Notes under the pieces: generated by a model
Told to the model about the DNA's origin: nothing
Seen by the model: only the letters and a program-made list of their open reading frames with translations
Database searches by the model: none
From: Xiphias gladius
Lineage: Eukaryota > Chordata > Actinopteri > Istiophoriformes > Xiphiidae
Direction: 5' to 3'
Length of the DNA: 64,000 bases
Assembly: GCF_016859285.1 (NCBI RefSeq)
Contig: NC_053407.1
Span: forward strand, 18,018,632-18,082,631
Program-made: the position numbers and the translations under genes
Part shown: one piece after another, positions 1-13,285 of the stretch
Layout: the number at the start of each line of letters is the position of its first letter
How positions within the stretch are numbered: the first letter of the stretch is position 1

Positions 1-2674
1 ATCTTTTACAGGGCTCAGAACACAAACAAGGTGCACACCAAAACCTGTATGGACTTTTACAAGAATAAAACCAAGACAAAGGGGAAACTAAGACGGGAGT
101 CAAACTGTAGATCACAACTCATTAGATTTGGAGCTACCTCACTTCAGTGCTGGCTTAGTGGCACAGCCAGCTTGGCAACATGAAATGAGAGGGACGCCAC
201 TAACTCCAGTGGTAGGACTCGACACAGTCCTGTAATTTGGTTGCATGTTTACGACAGACTATGACCTGTAACCAACAAGGAGCCAGCTACTCTGCCAGGA
301 GACAACCATTCATGGGATTTTGGGTAATACTAAAATGACTGCTGAGTCCCTCATCAGCATAAACCACTGAAGCAGACAGGGTTAACCCAACCGTGCCCTG
401 CCTCTCCCTCCACACGCACCATCACATGCCAAGATGATATAAACACAAATGTGTGTTCAGAACAATAAATATACATTAAGGCTTGTGCAGCTCTTCTTTT
501 CATTGTTCACACCGCAGTACATGCAGGCTTCCATTGTGCAAACATAACAAAACAGGCTCACAAAAGTCTGTGGTCTGTAGAAGAGACAAATAAGAGACTG
601 CTTGATTTGAAACACATCTGAGATCAGAACAACTGTTTACGTGGCTGTCTGTCTATGAAAAGTAAACTCAGTGGGAAAGGAGTCAAATTACCATGAAAAT
701 CGGTCTGTCAAAACACGTTTGCTCAAAAGCTCCATTCAGAGTTTGTTGCATACGAGAATGGCTCGTCTCTGCAGGAGCAACAAACAACCCTTGGGTGGGT
801 CAGGTGCTCGTGATGAGAAGTGGCTTATGCTTGACAGGAGAAACCTCCGAAAACAGGGTGCATTTGATCTATTATCCTCTTTTGTCTTTATTGAGAGGGA
901 CCTTGCTTGCCATTGAATAGCATGGCTCCCCTTGTGGGCCTATAGCTGTCAGGTTGTGAACAATAGCAGCAGCCTCGCTCCCAGCAGGAGAGGCACTCCT
1001 GTAATGCATTTCAATCAGACAGGCTGTGCGTACTAACCGTAACTCACTCCCCTTGGTCGGCGCTGCACAGGGCAAGTGACATTCACCCAGAGACATGCAG
1101 CAGGGTCGAGTGTGACTGTCTGATTCCTACAAACACTTAGCTATACATTACTTCATCCCTTTAACTCTTTAAGGCTGCCATAGCTTGCCTGCATTGACCA
1201 GCTCACCACATTTGCCTCAATTAGTTCGAGTGGGCACTCTCTTTTAGCCTTGAGAGCATGCTAAACCAACCTGCAGTCTTGATGTGTTGCAGGCGCTCTC
1301 CTTATCTTTTAAACCCTGGTTAACTAAGGACATACAAACAGCTGCAGCTATTAATGGGCGTTTACAGTTGGTCTGTATAAGCAGGTGGGAGCAGGGATAC
1401 CCCATCATCCGTGACTCTCAATCACACAGTGCAATGCCAGCTCATTCCACTTATGGAGTCTGACACTATAGCTCATATGAGATAGACATCCTTAGTACCC
1501 GCTGCCAAAAAAAAAAAGAGCCATAGCCCTGCTAGATCCTGTGAGGCCTCACCGCACCGAGATAAGAGGAGATACAGGCTGGAGATAGTGCCAGCGGTCC
1601 CAGTGTCATACCTGAGAATCTGATGGTGAGTGGGAGAGAAATATTTTCATGTTGCACAGGGAAAATAATTATGCCCTCCTTCCCCAAAGACTGAATAAAA
1701 TAGTTCTTGTTTTGTGCCAAGGGCCACACCCCAGTGTGTTGTGGTCTGCCACAGACTGATTTATCAGCCCACGAAGAAAGGGGGCACACCTTACATACCA
1801 TAGGGAACATAAACAACCCAGCTAGAGACAAAAAAAAAAAAAAAAAAAACTCCCTCCGACATTAGCTCCACAGCAATTTTCAGCCATTTCTCTCTCATTC
1901 AAGCTGTGCTGAACACAACACAGTGGAAACAGTCAGAGTCTAACTCTCAGATGGGACCCTGTGAGTGCCGGGCTGACAGGGGTGTTCTCTGCTGCAGAGG
2001 TCACAGCCCTTCAAACGTTAATCAGATTAGCTGCAGATGCAGCTGAATAAATGACCTACATCAATGGAGGGCATTGACAGTGAATATCCTGGTGTCTAAC
2101 CCCACCCCCACCCTGCCACACTGTATATTCTCCGTCTTTATACTGCAGAACCCTCCCTCGCATGCGAGATGTGGTTGGTGGTTTTTGAACAGCAGAGGTG
2201 AAAAATGCACAATGTTCCACAGGTCTGTATCCCTCTCTTCCTGCCACTGGTAATCAACACCCCGCCAAAAGCCGTGGCCGGGGCCTGGCCTCGCAACACA
2301 ACACGCTTCAGCACCTATTTTGCTCCGCAGACTGGAGAAGGGTGGGAGGGGCTGGTGGGGTAAAGACAGAGTAGCTTTTATAGTAGTACTCCAGAGCTAA
2401 CTAAAGAATACATGAGCCCTGTGGGCCACTGACAGCAGCACAGCCAGGGAAATGCCTTACAGGGGCCTTTCAGTGTCATGAGGGTCCACCATGCATGCTT
2501 GGCTGCTTAATCACAGTTAAATCAGGTTTATATTCCAACATTAGTGAGGAACTGTCCTACAGTGAGCCTTACATGTCCATATGTAGGATAGCATATGGAC
2601 GGCATGTGAACCAGAACACGCCTTGGTGATGTCTTTCATGAAGCAACAACACTGCACCAGAGGATTAGAACAGG

Positions 2675-2686
2675 CAAGATGGCGGC
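2675..2686 (+). promoter_or_regulatory. YY1-like motif
   Basis: CAAGATGGCGGC matches the vertebrate YY1 consensus core. A second copy lies at 10081-10091. Both are isolated matches outside any recognised promoter, so function is unproven. Confidence 0.3.
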
Positions 2687-2889
2687 TCCACTTTGGTTTT
2701 ATTTACATCCTGAGGATCAACTAGATTTAACTAATACCTTGTTTCCATTGGACATATACTGTACTGTTGAATACGGGCCAACCAGATTTCATTCACAATA
2801 TTTTATCCTACAGCAAGAGAAAACACAAAAATCTGTGCATCTGTAAATTTATAACAAGACTAAGAGCCTACAACCACCCAATAGGGTCT

Positions 2890-3290
2890 GTGATGCTGCA
2901 CTTAGGCACATTGGTGCTTTGAGCTACATTGACACCAGCTAAAATGCTCACATTGACAATGCTAACATGCTGGCAATTGGCAGGTAATATGTATCATGTT
3001 AACCATCTTATTTTAGTATGTTAGCATGCTACCATTTAGTAATTACCACTAAACAGAATGTGCAGCTGAGTGTGGTAGGAATGTCATTAATTTTGCGGGT
3101 ACTTTGTCATGAATGACACATTGCACTTAAAACTACAAATGTCAACTTGCTTGTGGCACTAGAGGAAAAGTCAGATGATCAACAAAACGATTGGGATTCA
3201 TGATCGTCTATACAAAACTTCATGGCAAAACATCCCATAGTTGTTAAGATATTTCAGTCTAGACCAAAGTGGTGGACTACCTGACACACC
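2890..3290. repeat. Dispersed teleost repeat, GTTAGCATGCTA family, copy 1
   Basis: Contains the run 'atgctaacatgctgg', then 'catgttaaccatctta' and 'gtatgttagcatgcta', followed by text on the pattern of 'aatgtcattaattttg' and 'cttcatggcaaaacatcc'. The same series of phrases in the same order recurs at about 11815-12125, and I recognise it as a very common interspersed repeat of bony fish. It is probably derived from a non-autonomous DNA element. No clear ends or target-site duplications were found. It is diverged and therefore old. Confidence 0.6.
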
Positions 3291-5538
3291 ACTAGCATGG
3301 CTAAAAACGTATAACTTGTAGCATCACCAGAATGGAGACAAATGGAAACTGTTGAGCATCTCCTGGCTGAGGAGTCATCGTTTTATTACATGCCGGGAGA
3401 AATATAGCTCAACTGAGAGGGAAGGTGGAAATCCTGCCGTGTGGCAGGTAGACAGACTAACCTCTTGTGCCCCAGTTGAGTTCTTGCATATTGCTGTGCC
3501 AAGGTCAGGCTCAAGCAAGAGCAGGAAAACCCCATCTCCACCCTGCTACCTCATCACTGCCACCAGCCACACAGGAACACTGTGCACTCTGTGTAGCGGT
3601 GCTGCCAAATATGAAACCACTGGCAGAGATGTAGTATATATAATCAGAGACTCCTGCTTCTTTTTTCCATGTGGAATTTGGGATAATTTCACATTTAAAA
3701 AAGTGTCATTAACCGCAGTTATTTGACCAAAAATAGAAAAGCATGCATGAATAACTGGGTCTACATGGCGGTGGAACTGTGCTGCCAGGTGGTGCCACTT
3801 ATTTTTTAGGACGGACAGTAAAAGGCTTTCCAGCCACCTAACAGTATTAGAGATACCCCCAACATACCACAAAAGAGGTCCAGACAAAATGTCAAACCAA
3901 CTGTAAAATATGTCATTAGGCTCTTTGTCTTTGAGAAATATTGACCCTGTTCCTCCCGATGATTCAAATAGTTTTCGAAAAGGTTAGTACACTGACAAGA
4001 TGGCCTTTTGTGAGGCCCAGCTGTGGGGGGTACAGACAGCCGAGGCTGTTCTTTCTGAAGAAGACATGACTTGTAATGAGCTTGTCAGGGGCCATCTCTC
4101 CTCTGGAGATGGCAGTCTGCATGACATGCCCAAAAAAGAGTAATGAGGCTCCATAGAGAACACCGTGTACTCCATGACCGCAAGACACCACTTGGGAAAG
4201 TGGGTCTTCACCGTTAGAGTCCGTTATACCCTTAACAGAAAGAGTTAAAAAAGAATTAATGAAAAAAAAAACAACTGGTGCTGAGAAAATCCCTCAGAAA
4301 GAATCATAGGCAATATTGCCTTTATGGCCTTCATTTGTTTCATATTTCTATAAAACTGAGTTTATCGATACATCAGCATTACACTTCTGCAATTTCTATA
4401 CAGCAGGATAAGCATATGTGTTGGAGAAAAGCCCCACTTCCCACACCAGGAGATCAGACAAAAGCTGTCTAGTAACCTTAGACCCCTAAACTGCTGTGGA
4501 TTCCTCGCCATCAAACTCAATGCACTATAATGAGCGATTTAAATTCAGCGTGTACGCCCATGTCCGCCACATCCTGGTGTCCCTCTTACAATGTGTTGGA
4601 AGAGACAAACTGTCTTTGGGAAAAAAACCTAAAATGAATCCATTTAGTCTCCACTGAAGAGACCTTTAGCAAAGAACATTTTAATACATTTATAGAGATA
4701 CATTTCCCATTTACTTGGGACAAACTTTCTGTCTCGCTGGGGACAGTTTGTCTGCCATGAAAACCACTCACGGTGAGGTTTGTAAATGATCCTGGGTACA
4801 TAGTTTCCTGAAAAACACATTGCTACTGAGTTTTTCAAGTATAATTCTGAAATGCTTTGAGCACTGTAAATGAACTTTTATTGGCCTCCATTGCACTGGA
4901 GTGGTGTCAAAAGAATCATCAGAGGAGTTCTTAAAAACTAAGCAAAAAAAACAAACAAACAAAAAAAAAAGAGGTAATTTGTTATTCAGATCAACCTTAA
5001 TGTTTCAGTACTTTAAAAAAAAGACAATAAAATACAGTGCAATATACAATATTCTGATGCTGATTCTGAATTTAACTATATAGCTAGCAAGTGTTAATAT
5101 TTCAGTTTCTTAACAATAATAGCAATTAGTAATAGCTAATGTCAACAAACACCATCATCATAAAGTAAACTAAATTATAAACTTTGCATGGATTAATAGA
5201 AAAGATTATGAAGTCTCTCCTAAGATAAAACTACTGGGTGAAGTTCATTTTGAGCTTTTAATGGGATCGATTTTTAATATACTGTAGACACTGCATAAGA
5301 AATACAATGTGGCTCAGGTTTCAGCTCCTCATACACTCTGACAAATCACACACACACACAAGGATTGCAAAAGCTGGGATGATGAGGCTTTGGGCGTTAG
5401 AGAAGTCAAGTGAGGACGCCTTGTCCCTTGCTCTTTGTTTATTGTCTATAATAGTGTTTCCCCCCTCAATTAGACAGCGGTGTTTGGCTGGGACTGACTG
5501 GGCTGGGATCCATTCTCTCTTGACTCTGCTAGTAGGGG

Positions 5539-6485
5539 CTGAGGGGAAGCACACTGCCAGAGTCTGGCTCTATGAAAGCACTGCAAGGTTGGCTGAGGCA
5601 GCCCAGCTGAACTCAGATGACCCACATTCTGGGACTATCCAATCAAATTAGCAGAAAGAGTCATTATTATCAGAATTTATGGGACACAAACCAATCGTGA
5701 AGCCAGACGCTGGAGCATATCCAAAACAGAAAGGCAGGCGAAAGGGAAACGCTTAATAGGCAAAGCGACAAGGGCAGGGCTAATACGGAGCAATAAAACT
5801 GCACTAAAAACACATGGTTGGAGCTGAAGGGAAGCGCGCAGTGTGCTGGAGGCTGGCACACTGAGAGTGCTGCTGCTGAGTTTGGCTGAGACCAGGCAGC
5901 TGAACTGAGGTGACTCACGTTTTTTTTTTTTTTTTGACTATCCAATCAAATAAGAAGCAACCTCCCTCATTATCAGAAATTATAGGACACAAAGTAATGG
6001 CAAAGCCACACAAAGGGTTGTATCCCAAAAGAAAGGAAAGGCTTAATAAGCAAAGAGACGAGGGCAGGGCTGATAGACCTTAATAAAACTGCACTAAAAC
6101 ACACAGTGCAGAAGACAGAGGCATTTTTTATTATTAGTATTATAGACCCCTACCTTATGTGCATACATAAGTCAAATCAGTATTTCATCCTCCTAGCTTG
6201 TTCTTATGATAAACACTGATCATACACCACAGCTGTCAGCATCAAGTTGCAGCTGATGATTAAAAAATGCACGAAATACAGGAATCGCCCTCCATCTAGC
6301 CTCCATGCAGTTTTAAAGTTACGCTTTGTTATTTCTCTGGCATATGGCATCCATATGGGATTCCTCTAAAGGTTGATAAATCTAGTGATGTAAGGATACA
6401 AACCAGTCACAAAGCCAGACATGGGAGTGTATCCCAACAGGGAGGTAGGCAAAAAGAAAAGCGTAAGAAGCAACGAGACAAGAAT
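5539..6485. repeat. Degenerate tandem repeat, about 285-bp unit
   Basis: Two adjacent units, about 5539-5822 and 5823-6108, share an ordered set of phrases: 'ggaagc..cag', 'ggctgag', 'cagctgaact', 'gactatccaatcaaat', 'cattat(tat)cagaa', 'ggacacaaa', 'gcttaata', 'gggcagggct' and 'aataaaactgcactaaaa'. A third partial unit at about 6390-6485 repeats 'acaaagccagaca' and 'gtatccca'. The units differ by many substitutions and small indels, so the duplication is not recent. No coding potential was recognised. Confidence 0.6.
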
Positions 6486-6732
6486 TTACTCTTGTAAAAA
6501 AGGGGTCACAGATGTTTAATATCTGAGATAACTAAAGAGGGTGTTGTGCCAAAAAAAAAAAAGGCTCGTTGTCAAGGTGTCCCGCATATTTAGAATTTTG
6601 TTTTGAGTTGGGCGTTTGTCTTGCCCACATTTCTATAGACTCCATTAGACTCAAATATGTGTTAGGTTCATACAGAAACGCCTTTCTCACGTGATCCGGA
6701 GAGGTCTGTTTTGTTTCTGGTCTGTCAGGCTG

Positions 6733-6733
<1 letters not shown>

Positions 6734-6768
<35 letters not shown>
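6734..6768. repeat. TG dinucleotide microsatellite
   Basis: An uninterrupted run of about 17 TG units inside the presumed klf13 intron. Confidence 0.95.
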
Positions 6769-6769
<1 letters not shown>

Positions 6770-7765
6770 GAATGGAGGATAGTGGTGGAAAGAGGCGGTG
6801 TGAGCTGCATTCTACAGAGCAGAAGGAAGGAGAGGCTCTTCAGTCGAGGCTCAGCTAGCTGAGTCTGTTGCTGGCCAGATCAGCTGGCAGTCTGTCTAGT
6901 GGGGGTGTGGCACATCAACAACAAAGGGCTCTGGGCAGACAGACGAATGCACAGCTCTTATCAACCCCCCAATTTGAGTCGATCTACATCTTTTCCCCCT
7001 CTCAGTGGCCCATCCTGCGGAACGCAAAGCGCAAATATGGAGGTATGGTCCTTCAGGAAGGTCAAACGCAACATATTGCTGATCTGGGGCGCATCAGAGA
7101 GCCTCTCTCTCTGCAGTGACTGTACACTTGGTGTACTGGATTGTTCTTGAGAACTTCTTGCATGCCCACATCCGTGCACTCTTGGGTTATTCTGTGATGT
7201 GAACATTACATGTTGTCGATAAGGACCCCCCTCATGGTGGCATGACACAAACCAAAGTTTGCTTTGACCAGTGTGCGCAAAAGGACGCTGGAAACCGGAT
7301 CTGTGTCATTTGTTCCTGCATTTGCACTGCAGTTTCGGTTTAGGCACACTGTCCAATGCAGAGGAGGTTGCAAGAGGAAAGCCGTGACAAAGCTCGGAGA
7401 CTTGAGTGGGAGTGGCACTATTTTCGACCCCCCTCCCCGGGATTGAAAAGGACGTTTCGCAAAGTTCATACAACTTAATGGAACAATACAATTATTAATC
7501 TATGAGCCAAACCTGACTTCACTGTACCGTGTGCGCTGACTGTACCCACTTAGAGCGGATCCGTGAATATTTACACGTATGACTCGATGAAAACACAGCA
7601 GTCAATCGCCGTCCTCTGCACAAATATCGGTTTGAACGTAAGAGAAACCACACTTTTTTTAGTCAGTACTTTCCGTTTTAATGATCCCATCCGTTCTCAT
7701 ATAGGCAAGGGAGGCACAATATGTCATGTTCACAGCAACAAACATTTGCATCCAATGAAACTGAC

Positions 7766-8207
7766 CTGTATGTGTCCTTAGATGAGCTTTGAGGTGGGAT
7801 GATTTGCCATAAACTTTTTCACAACCTGAATAGTGGCATTTGTGCTTTTTCTGAGGTGATTCTTGCTCAGTTCGACCTCTCGCTCTTTTGCCTCTTTGTT
7901 TGAGCGAAGGATCGGAGATGGTGGTAGGTGTGGCAGAGTTTCCATCATCTATGAGGTTCGGCATGCTCTCATCCTTTATTTTTGCCTGCTCGGCAACATT
8001 GTTGTCGGGAGTCTGCTGGTTAAAATCCGCCAGAATCCGCGCCACCACAAAAAGAGAGGAGTTGTCTTTCACCAAAGGCTCTTTAATGTCCTCCCCGTTC
8101 TTGGAGGAGGACGGGATTTCTGGTTTAATCTCCCGGTTCCCTTTAGGAGCGTGAACAACTGCACGACTGGACATTGAAACAAGGCACTCTGCTGCAAAGT
8201 GATCCAT
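7766..8207 (-). CDS. klf13: klf13 exon 1, Krüppel-like factor 13 N-terminus and first zinc finger (partial)
   Basis: Codes for the first 147 residues of a Sp/KLF transcription factor that binds GC- and CACCC-box promoters in the nucleus. The start MDHFAAECLVSMSSRAVVH matches the KLF13 N-terminus as I recall it (Sin3-interacting region). SLFVVARILADFNQQ is also KLF13-like. A basic stretch (KQRGKRARGRTEQESPQKK) precedes the first C2H2 finger, KCHYSGCEKVYGKSSHLKAH. The exon ends in RTHTG with donor GTCAGT at the position where KLF genes carry an intron. Start chosen: ATG at 8205-8207 has A at -3 and G at +4. An in-frame ATG at 8246 would add 13 residues but has a poor context. Fingers 2 and 3 must lie beyond the left edge. 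KLF9 is excluded because its N-terminus differs. It is head-to-head with trpm1, as in human. Confidence 0.92.
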
Positions 8208-8509
8208 TTTGTCTTTGAAACAGCCCCCTCTGCTTCTTAATGACATTCAAAAAATCAAATCAAATGAAACGATGGCGTGTGGGGGATAAAAAAAAAAAAA
8301 AAAAAAAAAAAGGGAAAAAAGTAGTTGTGCCGTGGCTCCCTTTGTGTGGTGGTGGCGGTGGTGTTGAGGAGGTGGAAGAGGAGGAGGAGGTCGTTCTCAT
8401 CAGAGAGAAGTGACTTTAGGATCTTACCCGGCTTTCCAATATCATCAACATCCTGCTAGAGAAACGCCTCGGACAAAAATGCAGACAAGCCCCCTCAGAG
8501 AGAGAGAGA

Positions 8510-8547
<38 letters not shown>

Positions 8548-8960
8548 AAGAAAAAAAAACAAGAAACCCGAAGTCTCTGTTTAGTGCAACGACGCTGGTA
8601 ACTGGAACTCTAGAAACTTGGATGCGTTGACTCCCATCGCGGCTTCAAACCCTCTCCGGCAATAGTGAGTTCGTCTCCCGGGCGCCTCGCTCCCGCTGGC
8701 TGTGTCCTCGCTGGGGGCGTGTCGACCGGCAGCGCTCGGCGGCATCGTCACAGGGGCCGCTCATTCATTGGGCCCCGCATGTCCCCGAATGCACCGAGCG
8801 ATGCAAGTTGCCCGAAAGTTTCCCCACCGGTTGCCTCCGCGCACTCCGCCGACACGTCTCGCGGGTCGCGCGGTCGCGCACTGCGGAGACCTTCCTGTGG
8901 GAGAGTACGTGCGATAAATTACGGATATTTTGTCGGGTGGGTGGGAGGCATTGCTCGTCC
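8208..8960 (-). promoter_or_regulatory. klf13: klf13 5' UTR and CpG-rich promoter region
   Basis: Upstream of the klf13 start the minus strand carries a poly-T tract (complement of A-run 8289-8311), a CCTCC/CCACC-rich stretch, a GA/CT repeat (8500-8545) and then a CpG-dense block at about 8630-8960 with GC-rich boxes and a reverse CCAAT (ATTGG at about 8767-8771). This looks like a TATA-less housekeeping-type promoter. The exact transcription start cannot be read from sequence alone. Confidence 0.6.
8500..8548. repeat. GA-rich simple repeat
   Basis: Mostly GA dinucleotides with a few GG and AAAG interruptions, lying in the klf13 leader or proximal promoter. On the gene strand it is a CT-rich tract. 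Confidence 0.9.
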
Positions 8961-9044
8961 TGCCCGAGCACGCATGAATGCATACCGACATATTTTGCAA
9001 CGTTTGCAAAAAAAACAAAAAAAAATGTATCGGATATGATCGAT

Positions 9045-9320
9045 GACGGTTCCAGCTGTCGATTATTTCCACGTTATTCTGCTGATTTATCGATTTGAAA
9101 ATAGTGAAAAATGCCTAAACCGATGTCTTCAAACTGCTTTATCTCACCAACAGTCCAGAACAAAAGCTATTCAAATTACAATGATATGAAACAGAGAAAA
9201 GCAGCACATCTTCACACTGGAAAAGAACAAACCAGAAAAGAATCCTATATACGATTTAAAACATGGCTGCAGATCAGTTTTCTGCGATAGATTAATTGGA
9301 CATTAATTGATTATGGAAAA
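9045..9320. repeat. Remnant of a common teleost hAT-type non-autonomous element, copy 1
   Basis: Carries degenerate 'tcgattattt..cac' and 'gatttatcgattt' at the left, 'aacagtccagaacaaaagctattcaa' type text (shortened here), 'aaacagagaaaagcagcac' in the middle and 'gatagattaattgg' at the right. The same phrase order is seen at about 15290-15500. I recognise the family as an abundant fish repeat with terminal 'cgattaatc' inverted motifs. It is old and diverged; no target-site duplication was assigned. Confidence 0.5.
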
Positions 9321-11814
9321 TATACGTCTGGTTTCTAAGGATATTAGTTGATGAGAAATCAGCGTGGACATACTAAATGGGAGCAATTTCCTCTTTATAC
9401 ACTGAATGCGCAATATTTTTTCCATGAAGCAACTTGATGAGTTGAATTTCTGAAGCCATTGTGCCACCCCTGTTGCAAATGAGGGAACAACAGAGAGAAG
9501 CACACAAGTCACGGAGGAAGATTTAGGCAAGTGAGCTGTCTAGTCTGCAAAACGGGCTGCAGTCCGCCATCAACAAGATGTCCCCGATTCTTTGAATATC
9601 ATTGTGTCACCTTCTTGGAGCAATCAGCACACTGTGGGGCCTCTGGCCAACCAGAGGGCGCACCAGCAGTGAGCTCAACTGCTTCTAACTGCCAAATTAT
9701 TGGTTTAGCCCGCTGAGAATCCACACAGGGAAAATAATTCTTCTTCACAGCCTCTCAAAGGCTTTTAATTACATTCTAGTCAAAGAAGGGATAGTGGTGT
9801 AAACATGACAGGCTTTAATTGCTCCAGCTGTACAAATTCCTGTCCAGTCAATTACACCCTCTACTTTTTAATGGCTTGCATGTAAAGCATGATTATTTTG
9901 AAAGCGTAAGGGCACATACATACACAGAAACGGAAAAGTTGCCTCATACTGTATTTGTACTGTGGCCTTGTTGACTCAAAAATGGCCACCAGGAGTTTAT
10001 ACGTGTTATGATTATGATCCATTTTCAGGTGTAATATTTTCTGCTAAATGTAGCATCAACAGCTTGTGCATTTTTTTTGGAAGATGGCGGCTCAGTTTCA
10101 GCAAACTAGCAGTTTACCTCAAAACCCTCCTCTGAGCAGCTCTGTTGTCTCTGCCAACTGAAATCCAGCCAGTCACCACAGGCAATGTCTTCTTCAATTT
10201 ATCCTCAGGCAAGAGACAAGTGACACCATTGTGGGGAGGAAAGAGTCAAGATACAAAGCTGTGCAATATGAAGGTCTTGTCATTATTGCACAGCCATTTA
10301 TTTCATGGTGTTAGTTTCACAGGTAGTCAGTCTGAACATATTTCCAGAAACCTGGAATTAAATCCAAAAAAAGTCTTTTTTTCCATTAGTTTTCAACTTT
10401 AGGTTTTCAAACACAGACATGCTGGAAAATAGCATGTCACCAGTTACAAAGTCCTGGCAGAAAACAAACCAGATGATGGTATTGATTAGCAGCAGGGACG
10501 CACTTGAATGTCCCTGTTAACCTCATGCACCCAGATTAACCCACTGTTTATATCAAAGATGTTTTCAGGATGCATTTGTTACAGATTAGGAACATAACAA
10601 AATCCTGCTTTGTACATAATGTTCTCAGTGATCAGTGTCTGCTACACTGCAGCTTTTTCTTCTCTTATTTATCCAGCTCAAAGCCCCCAGTTGACCAAAT
10701 TGTTGATTTAAACACATTTATTAAGAATAAGAATAAACAAACACTACACTGATACAGGATTAGACCTGCTTTCCTGTAGCAGCTGATGCTCTCCTGTGAA
10801 AATGAATGCACACTTTCAACACTGTGCACAAAAGCCCGAACTAGAAAGTTCCCAGTGTTCAGTGTGAGCAAGGCGATGTGGCATTCAGAAGGCCATCTGG
10901 CTGTATTATTTTACATATTCTTTCACCACAAATACGCGGTGTTCTTGTGTTTCATGTGGTGCTCTGACGATCTGTTCTAACGAGAGCACGTAAAGAGGGT
11001 TTAGTTCCTCTTTCACAGGGTTATTTCCCAGAGCTGTGTAGAAACTGCAAGTGTTTATCAATTCCCACTGGGTGTCAAGCACAAGAAGGCCGAAAAAGAC
11101 CGTGAGGAAATCAGCTGCAGCTTATACAACCGAACCTCTACAAAGGTAACTTGTAGCAGTAGAAGGGATCATAAAAAAGAAAGAAAAAAATCTCACGGGA
11201 AACAGTGAACCATCTCTCTCCGTAGCTGCAGCAATCTGATGATTCTAGAGACCTTTTGTACATTCCCAAATCCCAGCACCAACCCCCCAGTGCGCAGTGT
11301 CCAAACAGCACGCTGTCTGGCACTGACATAAAGTTCTCAGGCAGGAACCGCGATTTGATTGGCCTCTTCACTCCTGTTTGTAATGGGAGAGATCCTCTTT
11401 AAGCACGGGGCCGCCTGACCACTATAACAACCTGGCTGACCTGTTGTGTCAAGGCCAGGCCTTCAAGGTGAGGAAAAAACACAGAACTATAAAAGCATGA
11501 AACACCACACGGGGATTTAGATTGATGAGTTTTGTCCTCTCGGTGGCAGGCGGTGATGTTCAGTGCAGGCTTATGGCTTATGACCTGAGTTTGATCCCAG
11601 TGTTTGGGTAAAACATTGTGTCAGAAACCAAGCTGTCACAAACTCTAGGCAGAGCATTGTGTACTGTGTTTTTTTACCCAATGAGTACACATACTCACAG
11701 GATTAGACTTCCTTTCATGTTCATAACAAAGTCCTTGTTTGAGTTATGCAAAGTTGAAAAACAACGACAAAACCATTTAGTCTTTATTATAGCACGAGTA
11801 CTTCCATGCTAGCG

Positions 11815-12125
11815 GCATCACTGTAGCGGCACAGTGATGCTTTGAGCTTAATGCTAACATCAGCATGCTGACATCCTCCCAGTGACAGTGCTAACATGGT
11901 GATGTTTAGCAGGTATAATGTTTTCCATGTTCACCATCTTAGTTTAGTGTGTTAGCATGCTAACATTTGCTAATTATCACTAAACCCAAAGCTTAGCTTG
12001 ACATATTTTTTGCAGGTATTTGGTCATAAATCAAAGTATTGGACAAAATAAAATTTTGACCTGATGATGGCTCTTGATGGAAAGCTCTTGATGGAAAGTT
12101 AAGGGGTCACTGGTAGCAGGCCTAA
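11815..12125. repeat. Dispersed teleost repeat, GTTAGCATGCTA family, copy 2
   Basis: Same family and orientation as the copy at 2890-3290: 'gtgatgctttgagctt', 'gctaacatggtgatgt', 'ccatgttcaccatctta', 'gtgttagcatgctaaca' and 'gcaggtatttggtcata'. An internal short duplication, 'agctcttgatggaaag', sits near the right end. Confidence 0.6.
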
Positions 12126-13285
12126 AAAAGTCCCTCTTGTGTTGTTTTTCATTAAAACAGAACTTTTCTTGTAGACCTGATCATTTGTTAACTAATAAGT
12201 TCCCACTGGGTTTGCTTTTTATTCAGTCCTAAAGTTGCCAGGGCACTCCAACTTGTCAGACTTCCCTGAAACAAAAATGAGCCAACTCTTATCACAACAC
12301 AAAAAGTAGTAGAGAAGTTAAGTGGTGTTTTAATACTGAGCCAGTCTTTTTAGATATGTCATGCGTCCCATCTGTTATTGACTCACAAGAGAATATTTGA
12401 GATTGAATTTTTGGTTTCAAGAAAATCAGAGACACTAATTCGCTGATTAAAATTAGCCCTAAAGTATTTGAGTGATAAGAGCGAATACAGAACATACGGC
12501 GCTGTATTGTGGATCCTATGCCGTCTCTCTTTTTTGTTGTTGTTCTACAAAGCTTACTCATCCTTAGCGACACACCGGCAATCGGGCGTCATGACTCACC
12601 ATGTCAAAACAGGCTGAAATTTCACCTGTATAGAAGAAAAGAGTATTAGTCACAGAAGATATAGGTGTTAAAAGAGTAAACATGTCTAATACCCACCTTC
12701 TGAGTCTGTCTGTAACAATGAACCACAGGTGCCGGTGTTTCAATAAGCCAGAGGTAAAATATTGTTAACTGTTCCTTTGATTGAAGAGGGAAAAGAAGAC
12801 CAGATTGCATGCAAGCATTTTGAACGCAGTAATCACAAGGCCAAATGAGTCAGTCAGGTGTAGCTGAGACGAGTAAACAAGTCCAAACTACAAGCTATTG
12901 TGACAAAGTGCAGCCCGCCTGCTGTCTGGCAGGATACACTGGTTACAGTGTTACTGGGTCCTTTTCAACAAGTTTCTGCTGTCATAACATTACCATTAGA
13001 CACACAGAATGCAAACAGGAGACTGAACAAACACTACTGACTGTTCAGGACAACAGTGAAAGCCAAATAATTACTTGGCACTTGTACAAATTAGATCACA
13101 TGTCCCTGCTCCTTTTCCACGCTATTCTCAGAAATCATTGTGTTTTATTCAAACAGGATTCAGGATCAGATCTCTCACAGAAAAAGAATACACCATATGA
13201 TGTCCGTGACATTCCCATTTTTGTTTTATTCCTACCATCCCAAAAAGTAACCTTTGTCAGATGTAAGTTGGGTGGAGCTTAACTT

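Larger units (their letters stand above)
1..7765 (-). other. klf13: Presumed intron 1 of klf13 (3' part off window)
   Basis: No coding exon could be supported here on either strand. Because klf13 exon 1 ends at 7766 with a good donor on the minus strand, and the exon for zinc fingers 2 and 3 was not found to its left, this stretch is inferred to be first-intron sequence. It holds dispersed repeats (about 2890-3290), degenerate local tandem repeats (5539-6485), a TG microsatellite (6734-6768), A-tracts (1507-1517, 1831-1849, 6550-6561) and a T-tract (5920-5935). Short reading frames here have no recognisable domains. Confidence 0.6.

Noticed and set aside
7766-8207. Assignment as klf9
   Set aside because: N-terminus MDHFAAECLVSMSSRAVVH is KLF13-type; KLF9 begins MSAAAYMDFVAAQ.
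12845-13282. 145-codon open frame
   Set aside because: Ends at the edge of a palindromic repeat, no known domain, ordinary intergenic composition.
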